A DNA stretch of 64,000 bases from Mycobacterium marinum (GCF_003391395.1 NZ_CP024190.1:1364001-1428000); one strand, 5' to 3'; shown: positions 25,629-36,022, counted from the stretch's first letter. Notes: generated by a model from the sequence alone, not told the origin. Made by a program: numbers and translations.

Positions 25629-26713
25629 CAGACATGCCGACGCTAGACGCAATCCGGCAGGCGCCCAAGGCCCTGCTGCATGACCACCTCGACGGCGGGT
25701 TACGTCCGGAAACCGTGCTCGACATAGCCGGCCAAGTCGGGTACGACGGCTTGCCCTCCACCGATGCCGGGGAGCTGGCGAGTTGGTTTCGCACCCAGTC
25801 GCACAGCGGCTCGCTGGAGCGCTACCTGGAGCCGTTCTCGCACACCGTCGCGGTGATGCAGACGCCCGAAGCGCTGTATCGGGTCGCCTACGAGTGCGTG
25901 GAAGATCTGGCCGCCGACGCGGTGGTCTATGCCGAGATCCGTTTTGCGCCAGAACTACACATCAATCAGGGATTGACCTTCGACGAGATCGTCGACGCGG
26001 TGTTGGCGGGCTTTGCCGCCGGCGAACGGGCCTGCGCCGGTGCCGGGTGTCCCATCAAGGTGCGCCTGCTGGTCACCGCGATGCGACACGCGGCCATGTC
26101 GCGCGAGATTGCCGAGCTGGCGATCCGGTTCCGCGACAAAGGGGTAGTGGGCTTCGACATCGCCGGCGCGGAAGCCGGCTACCCGCCGTCGAGGCACTTG
26201 GACGCATTCGAGTACATGCGGGACAACAACGCGCGCTTCACGATTCATGCTGGTGAGGCGTTCGGTCTGCCATCCATCCACGAGGCGATCGCGTTTTGCG
26301 GAGCGGACCGGTTGGGTCATGGGGTGCGGATCGTCGACGACATCGAGGTGGGTCCCGACGGCGATGTGAAGTTGGGCCGGCTGGCGGCAATCCTGCGGGA
26401 CAAGCGGATTCCGTTGGAGCTGTGCCCCAGCTCCAACGTCCAGACCGGAGCGGTGGCCAGCATCGCCGAGCACCCCTTTGACCTGTTGGCCCGCAGCCGA
26501 TTCCGGGTCACCGTCAACACCGATAACCGGTTGATGAGCGACACGTCGATGAGCCAGGAGATGTACCGCCTGGTGGAGACGTTCGGCTACGGGTGGAGCG
26601 ATATCCAACGCTTCACGATCAATGCCATGAAGTCGGCGTTCATTGCTTTTGACGAGCGCCTGGAGATCATCGACGAGGTGATCAAGCCGCGGTTCGCGGT
26701 GCTGATCGGCTAG
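25625..26713 (+). CDS. add: Adenosine deaminase
   Basis: Add hydrolyses adenosine and deoxyadenosine to inosine forms. The 362-aa TIM-barrel protein shows the zinc ligands H19-x-H21 (LLHDHLDGG), FTIHAGEAFG with a further histidine and catalytic glutamate, LGHGVRI, and the metal aspartate in VNTDNRLMSD. The ATG at 25625 overlaps the deoA stop (ATGA). The stop is 9 bp from the convergent PE_PGRS gene, a synteny break relative to my recollection of H37Rv, where Rv3312c follows. Confidence 0.97.
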   Translation: MTDMPTLDAIRQAPKALLHDHLDGGLRPETVLDIAGQVGYDGLPSTDAGELASWFRTQSHSGSLERYLEPFSHTVAVMQTPEALYRVAYECVEDLAADAVVYAEIRFAPELHINQGLTFDEIVDAVLAGFAAGERACAGAGCPIKVRLLVTAMRHAAMSREIAELAIRFRDKGVVGFDIAGAEAGYPPSRHLDAFEYMRDNNARFTIHAGEAFGLPSIHEAIAFCGADRLGHGVRIVDDIEVGPDGDVKLGRLAAILRDKRIPLELCPSSNVQTGAVASIAEHPFDLLARSRFRVTVNTDNRLMSDTSMSQEMYRLVETFGYGWSDIQRFTINAMKSAFIAFDERLEIIDEVIKPRFAVLIG

Positions 26714-26721
26714 CCGGGCGG

Positions 26722-29562
26722 CTACCCGCCGGAATTGCCGAACACCAGTCCGCCGGACCCGCCGGCACCGCCGACTCCGTCCTGTCCGTCGTTTCCGGCC
26801 GGGATGTCGGGCGGACTGTCGGGCCCGCCGGCCCCGCCGGTCCCCGCCGCTCCGCCGGAGCCGCCGGAGCCGATGACCTGTGCGGCTCCGCCGTTGCCGC
26901 CGTTTCCGCCGTTTCCGCCGGTGCTACCCGGGTAAAAGCTGGCCGTTCCGGCTCCGCCCGCGCCGCCGCTGCCGCCGGAGCCGTAGAGCCATCCGGCCGT
27001 GCCGCCGGTGCCGCCGGCTCCGCCAGTGCCTCCGAGCAGACCGTCGACCCCATCCAGGGTACCCGCTACTCCACCTTGTCCGCCGGCCCCGCCGTTGCCG
27101 ATCAACCATCCGGCGGCGCCGCCGGTGCCGCCGCTGCCGCCGCCGCCGGCGAACACTACGGTGCTGGGCCCCCCTACTCCGCCGTTTCCGCCGCTTCCGC
27201 CGTCGCCGAACAGCCTTGCGGCCCCGCCGCCACCGCCGCTACCACCGGTCCCGCTTGCGGAATCCCCCAACCCGCCGACACCACCGGTCCCGCCGGCGCC
27301 TCCGCTGCCGGCCAGCCAGCCGCCGTAGCCGCCCTGGCCACCGTGACCGGCGTCGCCACCGGCGGGGGCGTTGCCATTGCCGCCGGTTCCGCCGGTCCCA
27401 CCCGCCCCGCCGGCTCCGAACAATCCGGCGGCACCGCCATTGCCTCCCGCCCCGCCGCCGCCGGCGATGTAGTTTGACGCCACGCTGGCGCCGCCTTGCC
27501 CGCCGGCCCCGGCGTCGCCGGACAGCCAGCCGCCGCCTCCGCCGTTGCCACCGGTGCCGCCATTTCCGGCATGGATTCCAGTCCCGCCACCAGCTTCTCC
27601 GCCGGTGCCGCCTTGGCCGCCGATGCCCCCGCGGCCCCACCAGCCGGCGGCTCCGCCGGCTCCGCCGTTGCCGCCGTTGCCGCCGTTGACACCGGGCAAG
27701 CCGGCGACGGCGTCTCCGCCGGTTCCGCCGGTTCCGCCGTTGCCGAACAGCCAGCCACCGGCGCCGCCGTTGCCGCCGGCCGCACCGGAGCCGCCGGTGC
27801 CACCGGCGCCGCCGTTGCCGATCAACCCGGCTGCACCTCCGGCCCCTCCGGCTTGCCCGGCGGCGCCGGAGCCGCCGTTGCCGCCGTTGCCGTAGAGCCA
27901 GCCGCCGTCGCCGCCGGCTTGCCCGGTGCCCGGTGCCCCGTCGGCGCCGTCGCCGATTAGTGGGCGGCCAAAGATGTCGGGGATCCCGTTGCCCGAGTAC
28001 AGTCGTCCGCCCACGCCGCTGGCGCCGGCGCTTCCGGTCACCCCCGCGGCCCCGGTTCCGCCGACCCCGCCCTCCCCGCCGCCACCGCCGGCACCGATCA
28101 GCTGTGCCGCCCCGCCGTTGCCGCCGTTGCCGCCGTTGCCGCTGTAGCCCGAGACTTGGTTGGTATTGCCGGCGCCGCCGGCGCCGCCGGCGCCACCATT
28201 GCCGATCAGCCCGCCGATGCCGCCGGTGCCGCCATTACCGCCGCTGCCGCCAAAGTCTCCCGTCCCGATCCCGGCGCCGCCGGCCCCGCCGCTGCCGCCG
28301 GCGCCGCCGTTGCCGTAGAGCCACCCGCCGGCGCCACCGGTCCCGCCGGCCCCGCCGTCGCCGGTAAACGTCTGGCTTGCCCCGCCGGCCCCGCCGGCGC
28401 CACCGGCGGCGCCGTCGCCGAACAATCCGGCGGCACCACCGCTGCCACCCGCGCCGCCGTTGCCGGGAAAGACGGGGCTGGTACTGTCCAGGACCCCGCC
28501 GGCCCCGCCGGCCCCGCCGGCCCCGGCGTTACCACTGAGCCACCCGGCGCGCCCGCCATCGCCACCGGCGCCGCCGTCGCTCGCGCCGACTAATCCCGCC
28601 GGTCCGCCGTCGCCGCCTTGTCCGCCGGCTCCGCCGTCGCCGAAGAGCCCGGCGGCGCCCCCGGCCCCACCGACCCCGCCGGCACCGGCAACCAGGCCAT
28701 GGTCGGCGGCGTTGCCGTCTCCGCCGACTCCACCGTTGCCGCCGGCCCCGGCGTTGCCGGCGAACCATCCGCCGTTGCCGCCGCTGCCGCCGTTGCCACC
28801 GACCCCGCCCGTTTGCCCGTAGGCGATATCGGCCGGGTCACCGCCGGCGGCCCCGCCCTCGCCGCCCGCGCCGCCGGCTCCGCCAGTGCCCCACCAGCCG
28901 GCCGCGCCACCGTTGCCGCCGTTGCCACCGTTGCTGCCGTTGAAGCTCACCAGCCCCGGCGCGCCGGCACCGCCGGCACCACCGGCGCCGCCGTTGCCGT
29001 AGAGCCAGCCCCCGGTCCCGCCGGCACCGCCGGAGCCACCGGCGCCGCCGATCCCGCCGGCACCGCCGTTGCCGATCAACCCGGCCGCCCCGCCGGCCCC
29101 GCCGGCCACTCCGGGGTTGGTGCCCGCGGCGCCGTTACCGCCGTTGCCGTAGAGCAGTCCACCGGCTCCGCCGGCCTGCCCGGGTGCGGTTCCGTCGGCG
29201 CCGTCGCCGATCAGCGGGCGCCCCAACAGTGCTTGGGTGGGGGCGTTGACGACATTGAGCAGGTCTTGCAATGGCGTGGCGGCGGCGGCCTCGGCGCTGG
29301 AGTACAGGCCGCCACCCGCGGTCAGGGCCGCCACGAATTGATCGTGAAACGCTGTCATCCGGGCGCCGAGGCTCTGATAGTCCAGGGCGTGGCCGGAAAA
29401 CAGCGAGGCGATGGCTTCGGAGACCTCATCGGTCCCGGCGGCCAGCAGCTCCGCGGTGGGGGCCGCGACCGCGGTATTGGCCGTGTTGATCGCCGAGCCG
29501 ATATTCGCCAAATCCGACGCCGCGGCCGTCACCATCTCCGGAGCCACCAACACAAACGCCAT
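26722..29562 (-). CDS. PE_PGRS family protein, intact tandem copy (A)
   Basis: This 946-aa protein has a PE domain (MAFVLVAPEMVTAAASDLANIGSAI, residues 1 to about 95), the linker LLGRPLIGDGADG, a PGRS region, then a second linker IFGRPLIGDGADGAPG near residue 530 and a second PGRS stretch ending GGLVFGNSGG. GGAGGG lies 7 nt before the ATG. It is a close paralogue of the neighbouring copy at 29832-32722; long blocks are identical base for base (for example about 27760-28000 against about 30900-31140). Expected to be an ESX-5 substrate at the cell surface. The copy is open throughout, in contrast with its frameshifted neighbour. Confidence 0.93.
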   Translation of the reverse strand: MAFVLVAPEMVTAAASDLANIGSAINTANTAVAAPTAELLAAGTDEVSEAIASLFSGHALDYQSLGARMTAFHDQFVAALTAGGGLYSSAEAAAATPLQDLLNVVNAPTQALLGRPLIGDGADGTAPGQAGGAGGLLYGNGGNGAAGTNPGVAGGAGGAAGLIGNGGAGGIGGAGGSGGAGGTGGWLYGNGGAGGAGGAGAPGLVSFNGSNGGNGGNGGAAGWWGTGGAGGAGGEGGAAGGDPADIAYGQTGGVGGNGGSGGNGGWFAGNAGAGGNGGVGGDGNAADHGLVAGAGGVGGAGGAAGLFGDGGAGGQGGDGGPAGLVGASDGGAGGDGGRAGWLSGNAGAGGAGGAGGVLDSTSPVFPGNGGAGGSGGAAGLFGDGAAGGAGGAGGASQTFTGDGGAGGTGGAGGWLYGNGGAGGSGGAGGAGIGTGDFGGSGGNGGTGGIGGLIGNGGAGGAGGAGNTNQVSGYSGNGGNGGNGGAAQLIGAGGGGGEGGVGGTGAAGVTGSAGASGVGGRLYSGNGIPDIFGRPLIGDGADGAPGTGQAGGDGGWLYGNGGNGGSGAAGQAGGAGGAAGLIGNGGAGGTGGSGAAGGNGGAGGWLFGNGGTGGTGGDAVAGLPGVNGGNGGNGGAGGAAGWWGRGGIGGQGGTGGEAGGGTGIHAGNGGTGGNGGGGGWLSGDAGAGGQGGASVASNYIAGGGGAGGNGGAAGLFGAGGAGGTGGTGGNGNAPAGGDAGHGGQGGYGGWLAGSGGAGGTGGVGGLGDSASGTGGSGGGGGAARLFGDGGSGGNGGVGGPSTVVFAGGGGSGGTGGAAGWLIGNGGAGGQGGVAGTLDGVDGLLGGTGGAGGTGGTAGWLYGSGGSGGAGGAGTASFYPGSTGGNGGNGGNGGAAQVIGSGGSGGAAGTGGAGGPDSPPDIPAGNDGQDGVGGAGGSGGLVFGNSGG

Positions 29563-29831
29563 CGCTGCCCTCCAAGCCAGAAATAAATCAGTAAAATCGG
29601 CAGGCGTTTACGGTAAAGGCTGAATGCGTTGCCTATCGGTCTTTTTGTCGAATTTCATATGTCGCATCGGATTAGCGCAGGATTAATTTGAATCCATTTG
29701 TGGCGAAATGAAATTGGTCGGGTGGCGATTGCGCGGATTGCCAGGTCCTAACGCTCCGGTTTGTTGCGGCGCGAAGAAGCATTGCGCCCTTGGCTCCCAA
29801 CATGATTGGTGCAGATCGGGTGGCGAGGTGC

Positions 29832-32722
29832 CTATCCGCCGGAATCGCCGAACACCAGTCCGCCGGACCCGCCGGCGCCGCCGGCTCCGTCCTGTCCGTC
29901 GGTTCCGGCCGGGATGTTGTTGGGCGGATCGTCGGGCCCGCCGGCCCCGCCGGTGCCGGCCGTTCCGCCGGAGCCGCCGGTGCCGATGACCTGTGCGGCC
30001 CCGCCGTTGCCGCCGTTGCCGCCGTTGCCGCCGGACAGACCCGGATAGACGCTGGCCGTTCCGGCTCCGCCCGCGCCGCCACTGCCGCCGGCGCCGTAGA
30101 GCCATCCGGCCGCTCCACCGGCCCCGCCGGCTCCGCCAGTGCCTCCGAAGAGACCGGTTACCGGATCCGCGGTGCCGGCCAATCCACCTTGTCCACCGGA
30201 CCCGCCGTTGCCGATCAGCCATCCGGCGGCGCCGCCGGTGCCGCCGCTGCCGCCGCTGCCGGCGAATTGAAAGTCGCTTGCTCCACCAACTCCGCCGGCG
30301 CCGCCGGTTCCACCGGTCCCGAATAGTCTTGCGGCTCCGCCGCTACCCCCGGTTCCGCCGGCTCCGGCGTAGATATCACCCGAACCGCCGGTGCCGCCGG
30401 TGCCGCCGGCGCCTCCGCTGCCGCCCAGCCAGCCGCCGTAGCCGCCCTGGCCGCCGTGGCCGCCGTTGCTGCCGACGGCGATGCCCGCCCCGGCGGTTCC
30501 GCCGGTCCCGCCGGCTCCGCCGGCGCCGAACAGTCCGGCGGTCCCGCCATTGCCGCCGGCGCCCCCGCTGCCGCCAGTGCTACCGCCTACCAAGGGGTCG
30601 TTCGCCGCTCCGCCGGTGCCGCCTTGTCCGCCGGCGCCGGCGTCGCCGAACAGCCAGCCGCCGGCCCCGCCATCGCCACCGTTACCTCCATTACCGCCAA
30701 GCAGTCCGTTCGTTGAGGGTGCCGTGTTGGCGAAGCCGCCGGCCGCCCCGCCGGTGCCGCCTTGGCCGCCGATGCCTCCGTGGCCCCACCAGCCGGCGGC
30801 TCCGCCGGCGCCGCCGTTGCCGCCGTTGCCGCCGTTGAGACCCGGCAGGCCGGCGACGGCGTCTCCGCCGGTGCCGCCGGTGCCGCCGTTGCCGAACAGC
30901 CAGCCACCGGCGCCGCCGTTGCCGCCGGCCGCACCGGAGCCGCCGGTGCCACCGGCGCCGCCGTTGCCGATCAACCCGGCTGCACCTCCGGCCCCTCCGG
31001 CTTGCCCGGCGGCGCCGGAGCCGCCGTTGCCGCCGTTGCCGTAGAGCCAGCCGCCGTCGCCGCCGGCTTGCCCGGTGCCCGGTGCCCCGTCGGCGCCGTC
31101 GCCGATTAGTGGGCGGCCAAAGATGTCGGGGATCCCGTTGCTCGAGTACAACCGTCCGCCCACGCCGCTGGCGCCGGCGCTTCCGGTTACCCCCGCGGCG
31201 GCCCCGGTTCCGCCGGCCCCGCCGATCCCGGCCACTCCGCCGCCGCCGCCGGCACCGATCAGCTGCGCCGCCCCGCCGTTGCCGCCGTTGCCGCCGTTGC
31301 CGCCGCTGTAGCCCGAGGGTCCGGTGGCGCTGCCGGCGCCGCCGGCGCCACCGGCGCCGCCATTGCCGATCAGCCCACTGATGCCGCCGGTGCCGCCATT
31401 GCCGCCGTTGCTGCCCAAGCCTCCCGTCCCGATCCCGGCGCCGCCGACCCCGCCGGCACCGCCGGCGCCTCCGTTGCCGTAGAGCCACCCGCCGGCGCCA
31501 CCGGCTCCGCCGGCACCCCCGCGCCGGTAAACGTCTGGCTTGCCCCGCCGGCCCCGCCGGCGCCACCGGCGGCGCCGTTGCCGAACAATCCGGCGGCACC
31601 ACCATTGCCGCCCGCCCCGCCATTGCCGGCGAAGTTGCCAATGCCGTTTGTGTTGCCGCCGGCCCCGCCGGCCCCGCCGGCCCCGGCGTTACCACTGAGC
31701 CACCCGGAGCGCCCGCCATCGCCACCGGCGCCGCCATGGCTCGCGGCAAGCGCGTCCGACACTGCGCCGTCGCCGCCTTGTCCGCCGGCTCCGCCGTCGC
31801 CGAAGAGCCCGGCGGCGCCCCCGGTCCCACCGACCCCGCCGGCGCCGCCAACCAGGCCACTGTCGGCGGCGTTGCCGTCTCCGCCGACTCCACCGTTGCC
31901 ACCGGCACCGGCGTTGCCGGCGAACCATCCGCCGTTGCCGCCGCTGCCGCCGTTGCCACCGACCCCGCCCGTTTGCCCGTAGGCGATGCCGGCCGGGTCG
32001 CCACCGGCGGCCCCGCCCTCGCCGCCCGCGCCGCCGGCCCCGCCAGTGCCCCACCAGCCGGCCGCGCCGCCGTTGCCGCCGTTGCCGCCGTTGTTGCCGT
32101 TGAAGCTCACCAGCCCCGGCGCGCCGGCCCCACCGTTGCCACCGGCGCCGCCGTTGCCGTAGAGCCAGCCGCCGGTCCCGCCGGCACCGCCGGAGCCACC
32201 GGCGCCGCCGATCCCGCCGGCACCGCCGTTGCCGATCAACCCGGCCGCCCCGCCGGCCCCGCCGGCCACTCCGGGGTTGGTGCCCGCGGCGCCGTTGCCG
32301 CCGTTGCCGTAGAGCAGTCCACCGGCGCCGCCGGCCTGCCCTGGCGCGGTTCCGTCGGCGCCGTCGCCGATCAGCGGGCGCCCCAACAGTGCTTGGGTGG
32401 GGGCGTTGACGACATTGAGCAGGTCTTGCAATGGCGTGGCGGCGGCGGCCTCGGCGCTGGAGTACAGGCCGCCACCCGCGGTCAGGGCCGCCACGAATTG
32501 ATCGTGAAACGCTGTCATCCGGGCGCCGAGGCTCTGGTAGTCCAGGGCGTGGCCGGAAAACAGCGAGGCGATGGCTTCGGAGACCTCATCGGTCCCGGCG
32601 GCCAGCAGCTCCGCGGTGGGGGCCGCGACCGCGGTATTGGCCGTGTTGATCGCCGAGCCGATATTCGCCAAATCCGACGCCGCGGCCGTCATCATCTCCG
32701 GAGCCACCAACACAAACGCCAT
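29832..32722 (-). pseudogene. PE_PGRS tandem copy (B), frameshifted
   Basis: The gene starts like copy A (MAFVLVAPEMMTAAASDLANIG, ATG at 32722, same GGAGGG Shine-Dalgarno). It keeps the PGRS frame to about 31520, where the Gly-rich frame is lost after SQTFTGAG and the product ends at 31370 with an Ala/Pro-rich tail (about 450 aa in total). The PGRS frame resumes on the other side and runs to a stop at 29832, ending GGLVFGDSGG like copy A. The break falls at a run of five C on the plus strand (31516-31520); one extra base there restores the whole frame. It may be a true pseudogene, a slipped homopolymer able to revert, or a sequencing error. The truncated product still has the complete PE domain. 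Confidence 0.8.
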
Positions 32723-32796
32723 CGCTGCCCTCCAAGCCAGATTCCCCATCAACAAGATCGACAGCGCATGGTGGCATCCGGGCGTTTCGATTGTGA

Positions 32797-32825
32797 TTCA
32801 TATGATTTGCTAAAGTCCCGTCCAA
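32797..32825 (-). promoter_or_regulatory. Candidate promoter of PE_PGRS copy B
   Basis: Reading leftwards, TTGGAC (32825-32820), a 17-nt spacer and TATGAA (32802-32797) give reasonable SigA-like boxes about 75 nt ahead of the ATG. Copy A also has a CATATGAA at a similar distance but without a matching -35. The spacer includes GGGACTTTAG, which resembles half of a DosR box; the other half is not present. Confidence 0.4.
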
Positions 32826-32898
32826 TTCATGGACGCCCCGTCGTGCTTGCCCGCCATTGGCTGTCAGCCGGGTGCAGGGCATCTGTGATGATGGGCGG

Positions 32899-34155
32899 GT
32901 GGCAGCAGCGACCGAAAACCCCAAATCGGGGTCTGGACCCGTCGACTCGCCGGCTCTCGCACACATCGATGCGGTATTGGCGCAGGTTGACCAGGAGTTG
33001 GCGGCTCGCTACCCGGGCGACGGCCCCGGCGTGCAACCGGTGCACACCGTGTACGTCAGCGCCGCCGAAGCTACCTCCCAGACGCCTTCCCAGTGGGGTG
33101 CCGCCGCCGCCGCGTTGCTGCAGCGCCATGTCGACCTATTGAGCGAACTTGGCGACGATGCGGCACTTGGGTTGGTCCAGCGGCGTCTGGCCGTCGGCCC
33201 CATCGAGGACCTACGGCTGGACTTCGAGGACGGGTACGGGATACGCGGTGACGACGTGGAGGACGACGACGCCGTGCGCGCCGGACAGACGTTGCGGTCG
33301 GTGGGACTGCCTGTCTGCGGCGTCCGGATCAAGGGCTTGACCAGCTCCGAGTGGCGTCGGGCGCTACGCACACTGGAGCTGGTGCTCGACGGTGCGGGTG
33401 GCGTTCCGGACGGTTTCGTCTTCACCGTGCCCAAGCTTCGCGCCGGGGACCAGGTCGGCGCGGCAGTGCAGTTGTGTGAGGCCCTGGAAACAGCGCACGG
33501 CTTGCCGGCGGGCGCTCTGAAGTTCGAATTGCAGATCGAGAGCCCGCAGGCAGTCATCGGCCCGGACGGCGCCGCTACCCTCGCACGAGCGATCCACATG
33601 TCGCAGCGCCGCTGCACCGGCCTGCACTACGGCACCTACGACTACAGTGCCGCGTGCGGGATCGCACCTCAGCACCAGGCGCTCGATCACCCGGTGGCCG
33701 ACCACGCCAAGGCGGTGATGCTGGCCGCGGCCGCGCAGACCGGTGTCCGGGTCTCCGACGGATCCACCAACGTGGTGCCCGAGGGAACTGAAGAGCAAGT
33801 GGTGCAGGCGTTTCGGAGTCACTACCGGTTGGTCACCCGGTCGCTGGAACGCGGTTATTACCAGGGATGGGACATGCATCCCGGCCACCTGGTCACCCGA
33901 TGGCTTGCCACCTTCACCTTTTTCCGGGCGGCGCTGGGCGTTGCCGCCCCGCGGCTGCAGGCTTATCTCGAGCGCGCCGGTGGTGGTGTCATCGACGAGC
34001 CGGCCACCGCGGAGGCACTGGCGGCGGTCGTGCTGCGTGGCCTTGATTGTGGAGCCTTCAGTGCCGACCAGGTGCGCGACGCCGCACCTGGCGCCACTGA
34101 GTCAGTGCTGCGAGCCCTAAAAGTGCGAATACCGCAGGAGTACAACCCTTCATGA
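32899..34155 (+). CDS. DUF6986 HpcH/HpaI aldolase-citrate lyase superfamily protein
   Basis: The 418-aa protein resembles the HpcH/HpaI (PEP/pyruvate-dependent aldolase) fold. It has DLRLDFEDGYG (about residues 111-121), KFELQIESPQAVIG (about 212-225) with the glutamate expected at the metal site, LHYGTYDYSAACG and QGWDMHPGHLVTRW. I place it in DUF6986 from overall appearance and from its position ahead of allantoicase, an arrangement known in actinobacteria. No reaction is established; a role in handling ureidoglycolate or glyoxylate is inference. The start is GTG at 32899 (VAAATENP); a TTG at 32857 would add 14 residues. The TGA overlaps the allantoicase ATG (ATGA). Confidence 0.8.
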   Translation: MAAATENPKSGSGPVDSPALAHIDAVLAQVDQELAARYPGDGPGVQPVHTVYVSAAEATSQTPSQWGAAAAALLQRHVDLLSELGDDAALGLVQRRLAVGPIEDLRLDFEDGYGIRGDDVEDDDAVRAGQTLRSVGLPVCGVRIKGLTSSEWRRALRTLELVLDGAGGVPDGFVFTVPKLRAGDQVGAAVQLCEALETAHGLPAGALKFELQIESPQAVIGPDGAATLARAIHMSQRRCTGLHYGTYDYSAACGIAPQHQALDHPVADHAKAVMLAAAAQTGVRVSDGSTNVVPEGTEEQVVQAFRSHYRLVTRSLERGYYQGWDMHPGHLVTRWLATFTFFRAALGVAAPRLQAYLERAGGGVIDEPATAEALAAVVLRGLDCGAFSADQVRDAAPGATESVLRALKVRIPQEYNPS

Positions 34156-35111
34156 CAGATACCCCGGACTTCACCTGGCTGCCCGATCTGGCGCTGCGAC
34201 CGCTTGGCGGCGCGGTGATTTGGGCCAACGATGAGTCGTTCGCCGAAAAAGAGAACCTGATCAATCCGGGCCCCGCAAGCTATCGCCCGGCTTCCTTTGG
34301 GCACAAGGGCCAGGTCTATGACGGATGGGAGACCCGCCGTCGCCGTGAGCCTGGTCACGACCAGGCGATCGTGCGACTCGGTGTCCCGGGTGTGATCCGC
34401 GGTGTGGTGGTCGACACCGCGTGGTTCAAGGGCAACTACCCGCCCGAAGTCTCGATCGAGGCGTTAGCGGTCGACGGTTATCCGCCGGCCGAGCAGCTGG
34501 CCAGCGACGGTGGCTGGGAAACGATCGTGGCCCGTGCCAAGGTGGTCGGTGACGCCGACAATCCCTTTGTGGTCAGCTCCGAAAAGCGTTGGACCCATGT
34601 GCGGCTCAGCATCTATCCGGACGGCGGCGTGGCGCGGTTGCGGGTACATGGAGAGGGACGTCCCGACCGTCGGTTCCTCGGTGCCGGCCCGCTGGATCTG
34701 GCCGCGCTGGAAAATGGCGGGCTGGTGCTGGACTGCTCGAACCGCTTCTACAGCTCGCCGCAGCACGTCATCTTCCCGGGCCTGGCGCGAGTCATGGGTG
34801 ACGGTTGGGAGACTGCCCGGCGTCGTGACGATGGCAACGACTGGGTGCTGATCAAGCTGGCCGGCCCCGGCGTGGTGCGGCTGGTCGAAATCGACACGTC
34901 GTATTTTGTCGGGAATAGTCCGGGCGCGGCGGCGGTGGTTGGTCGGCAGCCCACTGGCGAATGGATCGAGCTGCTACCGCGCACCAACCTCTTGCCCGAC
35001 ACCCGGCACCGGTTTCTGGTCAGCACCAAAGATGTTGTGGATCAGGCTCGTTTGGAGATCTATCCGGATGGCGGGCTATCGCGGCTGCGGCTGTTCGGGG
35101 ACCTGGCGTGA
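34152..35111 (+). CDS. alc: Allantoicase
   Basis: Allantoicase hydrolyses allantoate to ureidoglycolate and urea in purine (ureide) breakdown. The 319-aa protein has the two tandem allantoicase repeats: DGWETRRRR followed by IVRLGVPGVIRGVVVDTAWFKGN in the first half, and DGWETARRRDDGNDW with LIKLAGPGVVRLVEIDTSYFVGN in the second. Each ends in a YPDGG...RLR signature (IYPDGGVARLRVHG and IYPDGGLSRLRLFG). ATGA and GTGA overlaps tie it to the upstream DUF6986 gene and the downstream allantoinase gene, so the three are one operon. Confidence 0.95.
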   Translation: MTDTPDFTWLPDLALRPLGGAVIWANDESFAEKENLINPGPASYRPASFGHKGQVYDGWETRRRREPGHDQAIVRLGVPGVIRGVVVDTAWFKGNYPPEVSIEALAVDGYPPAEQLASDGGWETIVARAKVVGDADNPFVVSSEKRWTHVRLSIYPDGGVARLRVHGEGRPDRRFLGAGPLDLAALENGGLVLDCSNRFYSSPQHVIFPGLARVMGDGWETARRRDDGNDWVLIKLAGPGVVRLVEIDTSYFVGNSPGAAAVVGRQPTGEWIELLPRTNLLPDTRHRFLVSTKDVVDQARLEIYPDGGLSRLRLFGDLA

Positions 35112-36022
35112 CCGGGTATCCGCGGGATATGACCGGGTATGGTCGCACGCCGCCCGATCCCCAGTGGCCCGGCGGTGCGCTGATCGCGGTGCAATTCGTG
35201 CTGAACTACGAAGAGGGGGCCGAAAGCAGCGTCCTCGACGGCGACTCGGGGTCAGAGACCTTCTTGTCCGAGATCGTGCCCGCACAGTCATTTCCGAACC
35301 GGCACATGAGCATGGAGTCGCTCTACGAATACGGATCTCGGGCGGGCGTGTGGCGGGTGCTGCGGGTCTGCGAGCAATCCGGCGTGCCGCTGACCATTTT
35401 CGCCGTCGCCCAGGCGATGCAGCGAAACCCAGAGGTGGCAAAGGTTTTTCGTGAGCTCGGTCATGAAATTGCTTGCCATGGGCTGCGTTGGAAGTCCTAC
35501 CAAGAGATCGACCGGGACACCGAGCGGGCCCACCTGTCCGAGGCGGTGCGAATCCACCATGAGCTCACCGGGTCCTCGCCGCGCGGTTGGTACGGCGGTC
35601 GCGACTCACCGCACACCCGCGAGCTGGTGGTCGAACACGGTGGTTTCCTTTATGACTCCGATTCGTATGCCGACGACCTGCCGTACTGGGTGCGGGTCGG
35701 CGCCAGCGATCACCTGGTCGTGCCGTACACCCTGGATACCAACGACATGCGATTCGCCTCACCGGCGGGGTTCTCCAACGGCGATGAGTTCTTCGCCCAT
35801 CTGCGCGACGCGTTCGATGTGCTGTATGCCGAGGGGCGTGCGGGCAGCCCGAAGATGCTATCCGTCGGTTTGCATTGCAGGCTGGTCGGCCGCCCGGCCA
35901 GAACGGCTGCCCTGCAGCGCTTCCTTGACCATGTGCGGTCCCACGATCGGGTGTGGCTGGCCCGGCGCGTCGAGATCGCCGAGCACTGGCGCGCGGTTCA
36001 TCCGGCGCCAACCGGGCGATAG
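35108..36022 (+). CDS. puuE: PuuE-type allantoinase (polysaccharide deacetylase family)
   Basis: This 304-aa protein matches the cofactor-independent allantoinase PuuE, which opens the hydantoin ring of allantoin to allantoate. The N-terminus GYPRDMTGYGRTPPDPQWPGG and then VQFVLNYEEGAE are characteristic of the PuuE branch, and the NodB-like barrel continues with ELGHEIACHGLRW and GWYGGRDSPHTREL. GTG at 35108 is taken as the start because it overlaps the allantoicase TGA (GTGA); earlier in-frame codons lie inside allantoicase. The 3' end overlaps the convergent permease gene by 25 bp. Assignment as allantoinase and not a sugar deacetylase rests on both sequence and operon. Confidence 0.92.
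   Translation: MTGYPRDMTGYGRTPPDPQWPGGALIAVQFVLNYEEGAESSVLDGDSGSETFLSEIVPAQSFPNRHMSMESLYEYGSRAGVWRVLRVCEQSGVPLTIFAVAQAMQRNPEVAKVFRELGHEIACHGLRWKSYQEIDRDTERAHLSEAVRIHHELTGSSPRGWYGGRDSPHTRELVVEHGGFLYDSDSYADDLPYWVRVGASDHLVVPYTLDTNDMRFASPAGFSNGDEFFAHLRDAFDVLYAEGRAGSPKMLSVGLHCRLVGRPARTAALQRFLDHVRSHDRVWLARRVEIAEHWRAVHPAPTGR

Noticed and set aside
32803..32819. DosR-type box (GGGACTTTAG) ahead of PE_PGRS copy B
   Set aside because: Only one half of the palindromic 20-bp motif matches; the second half reads CAAAT instead of a TCCC-containing arm.
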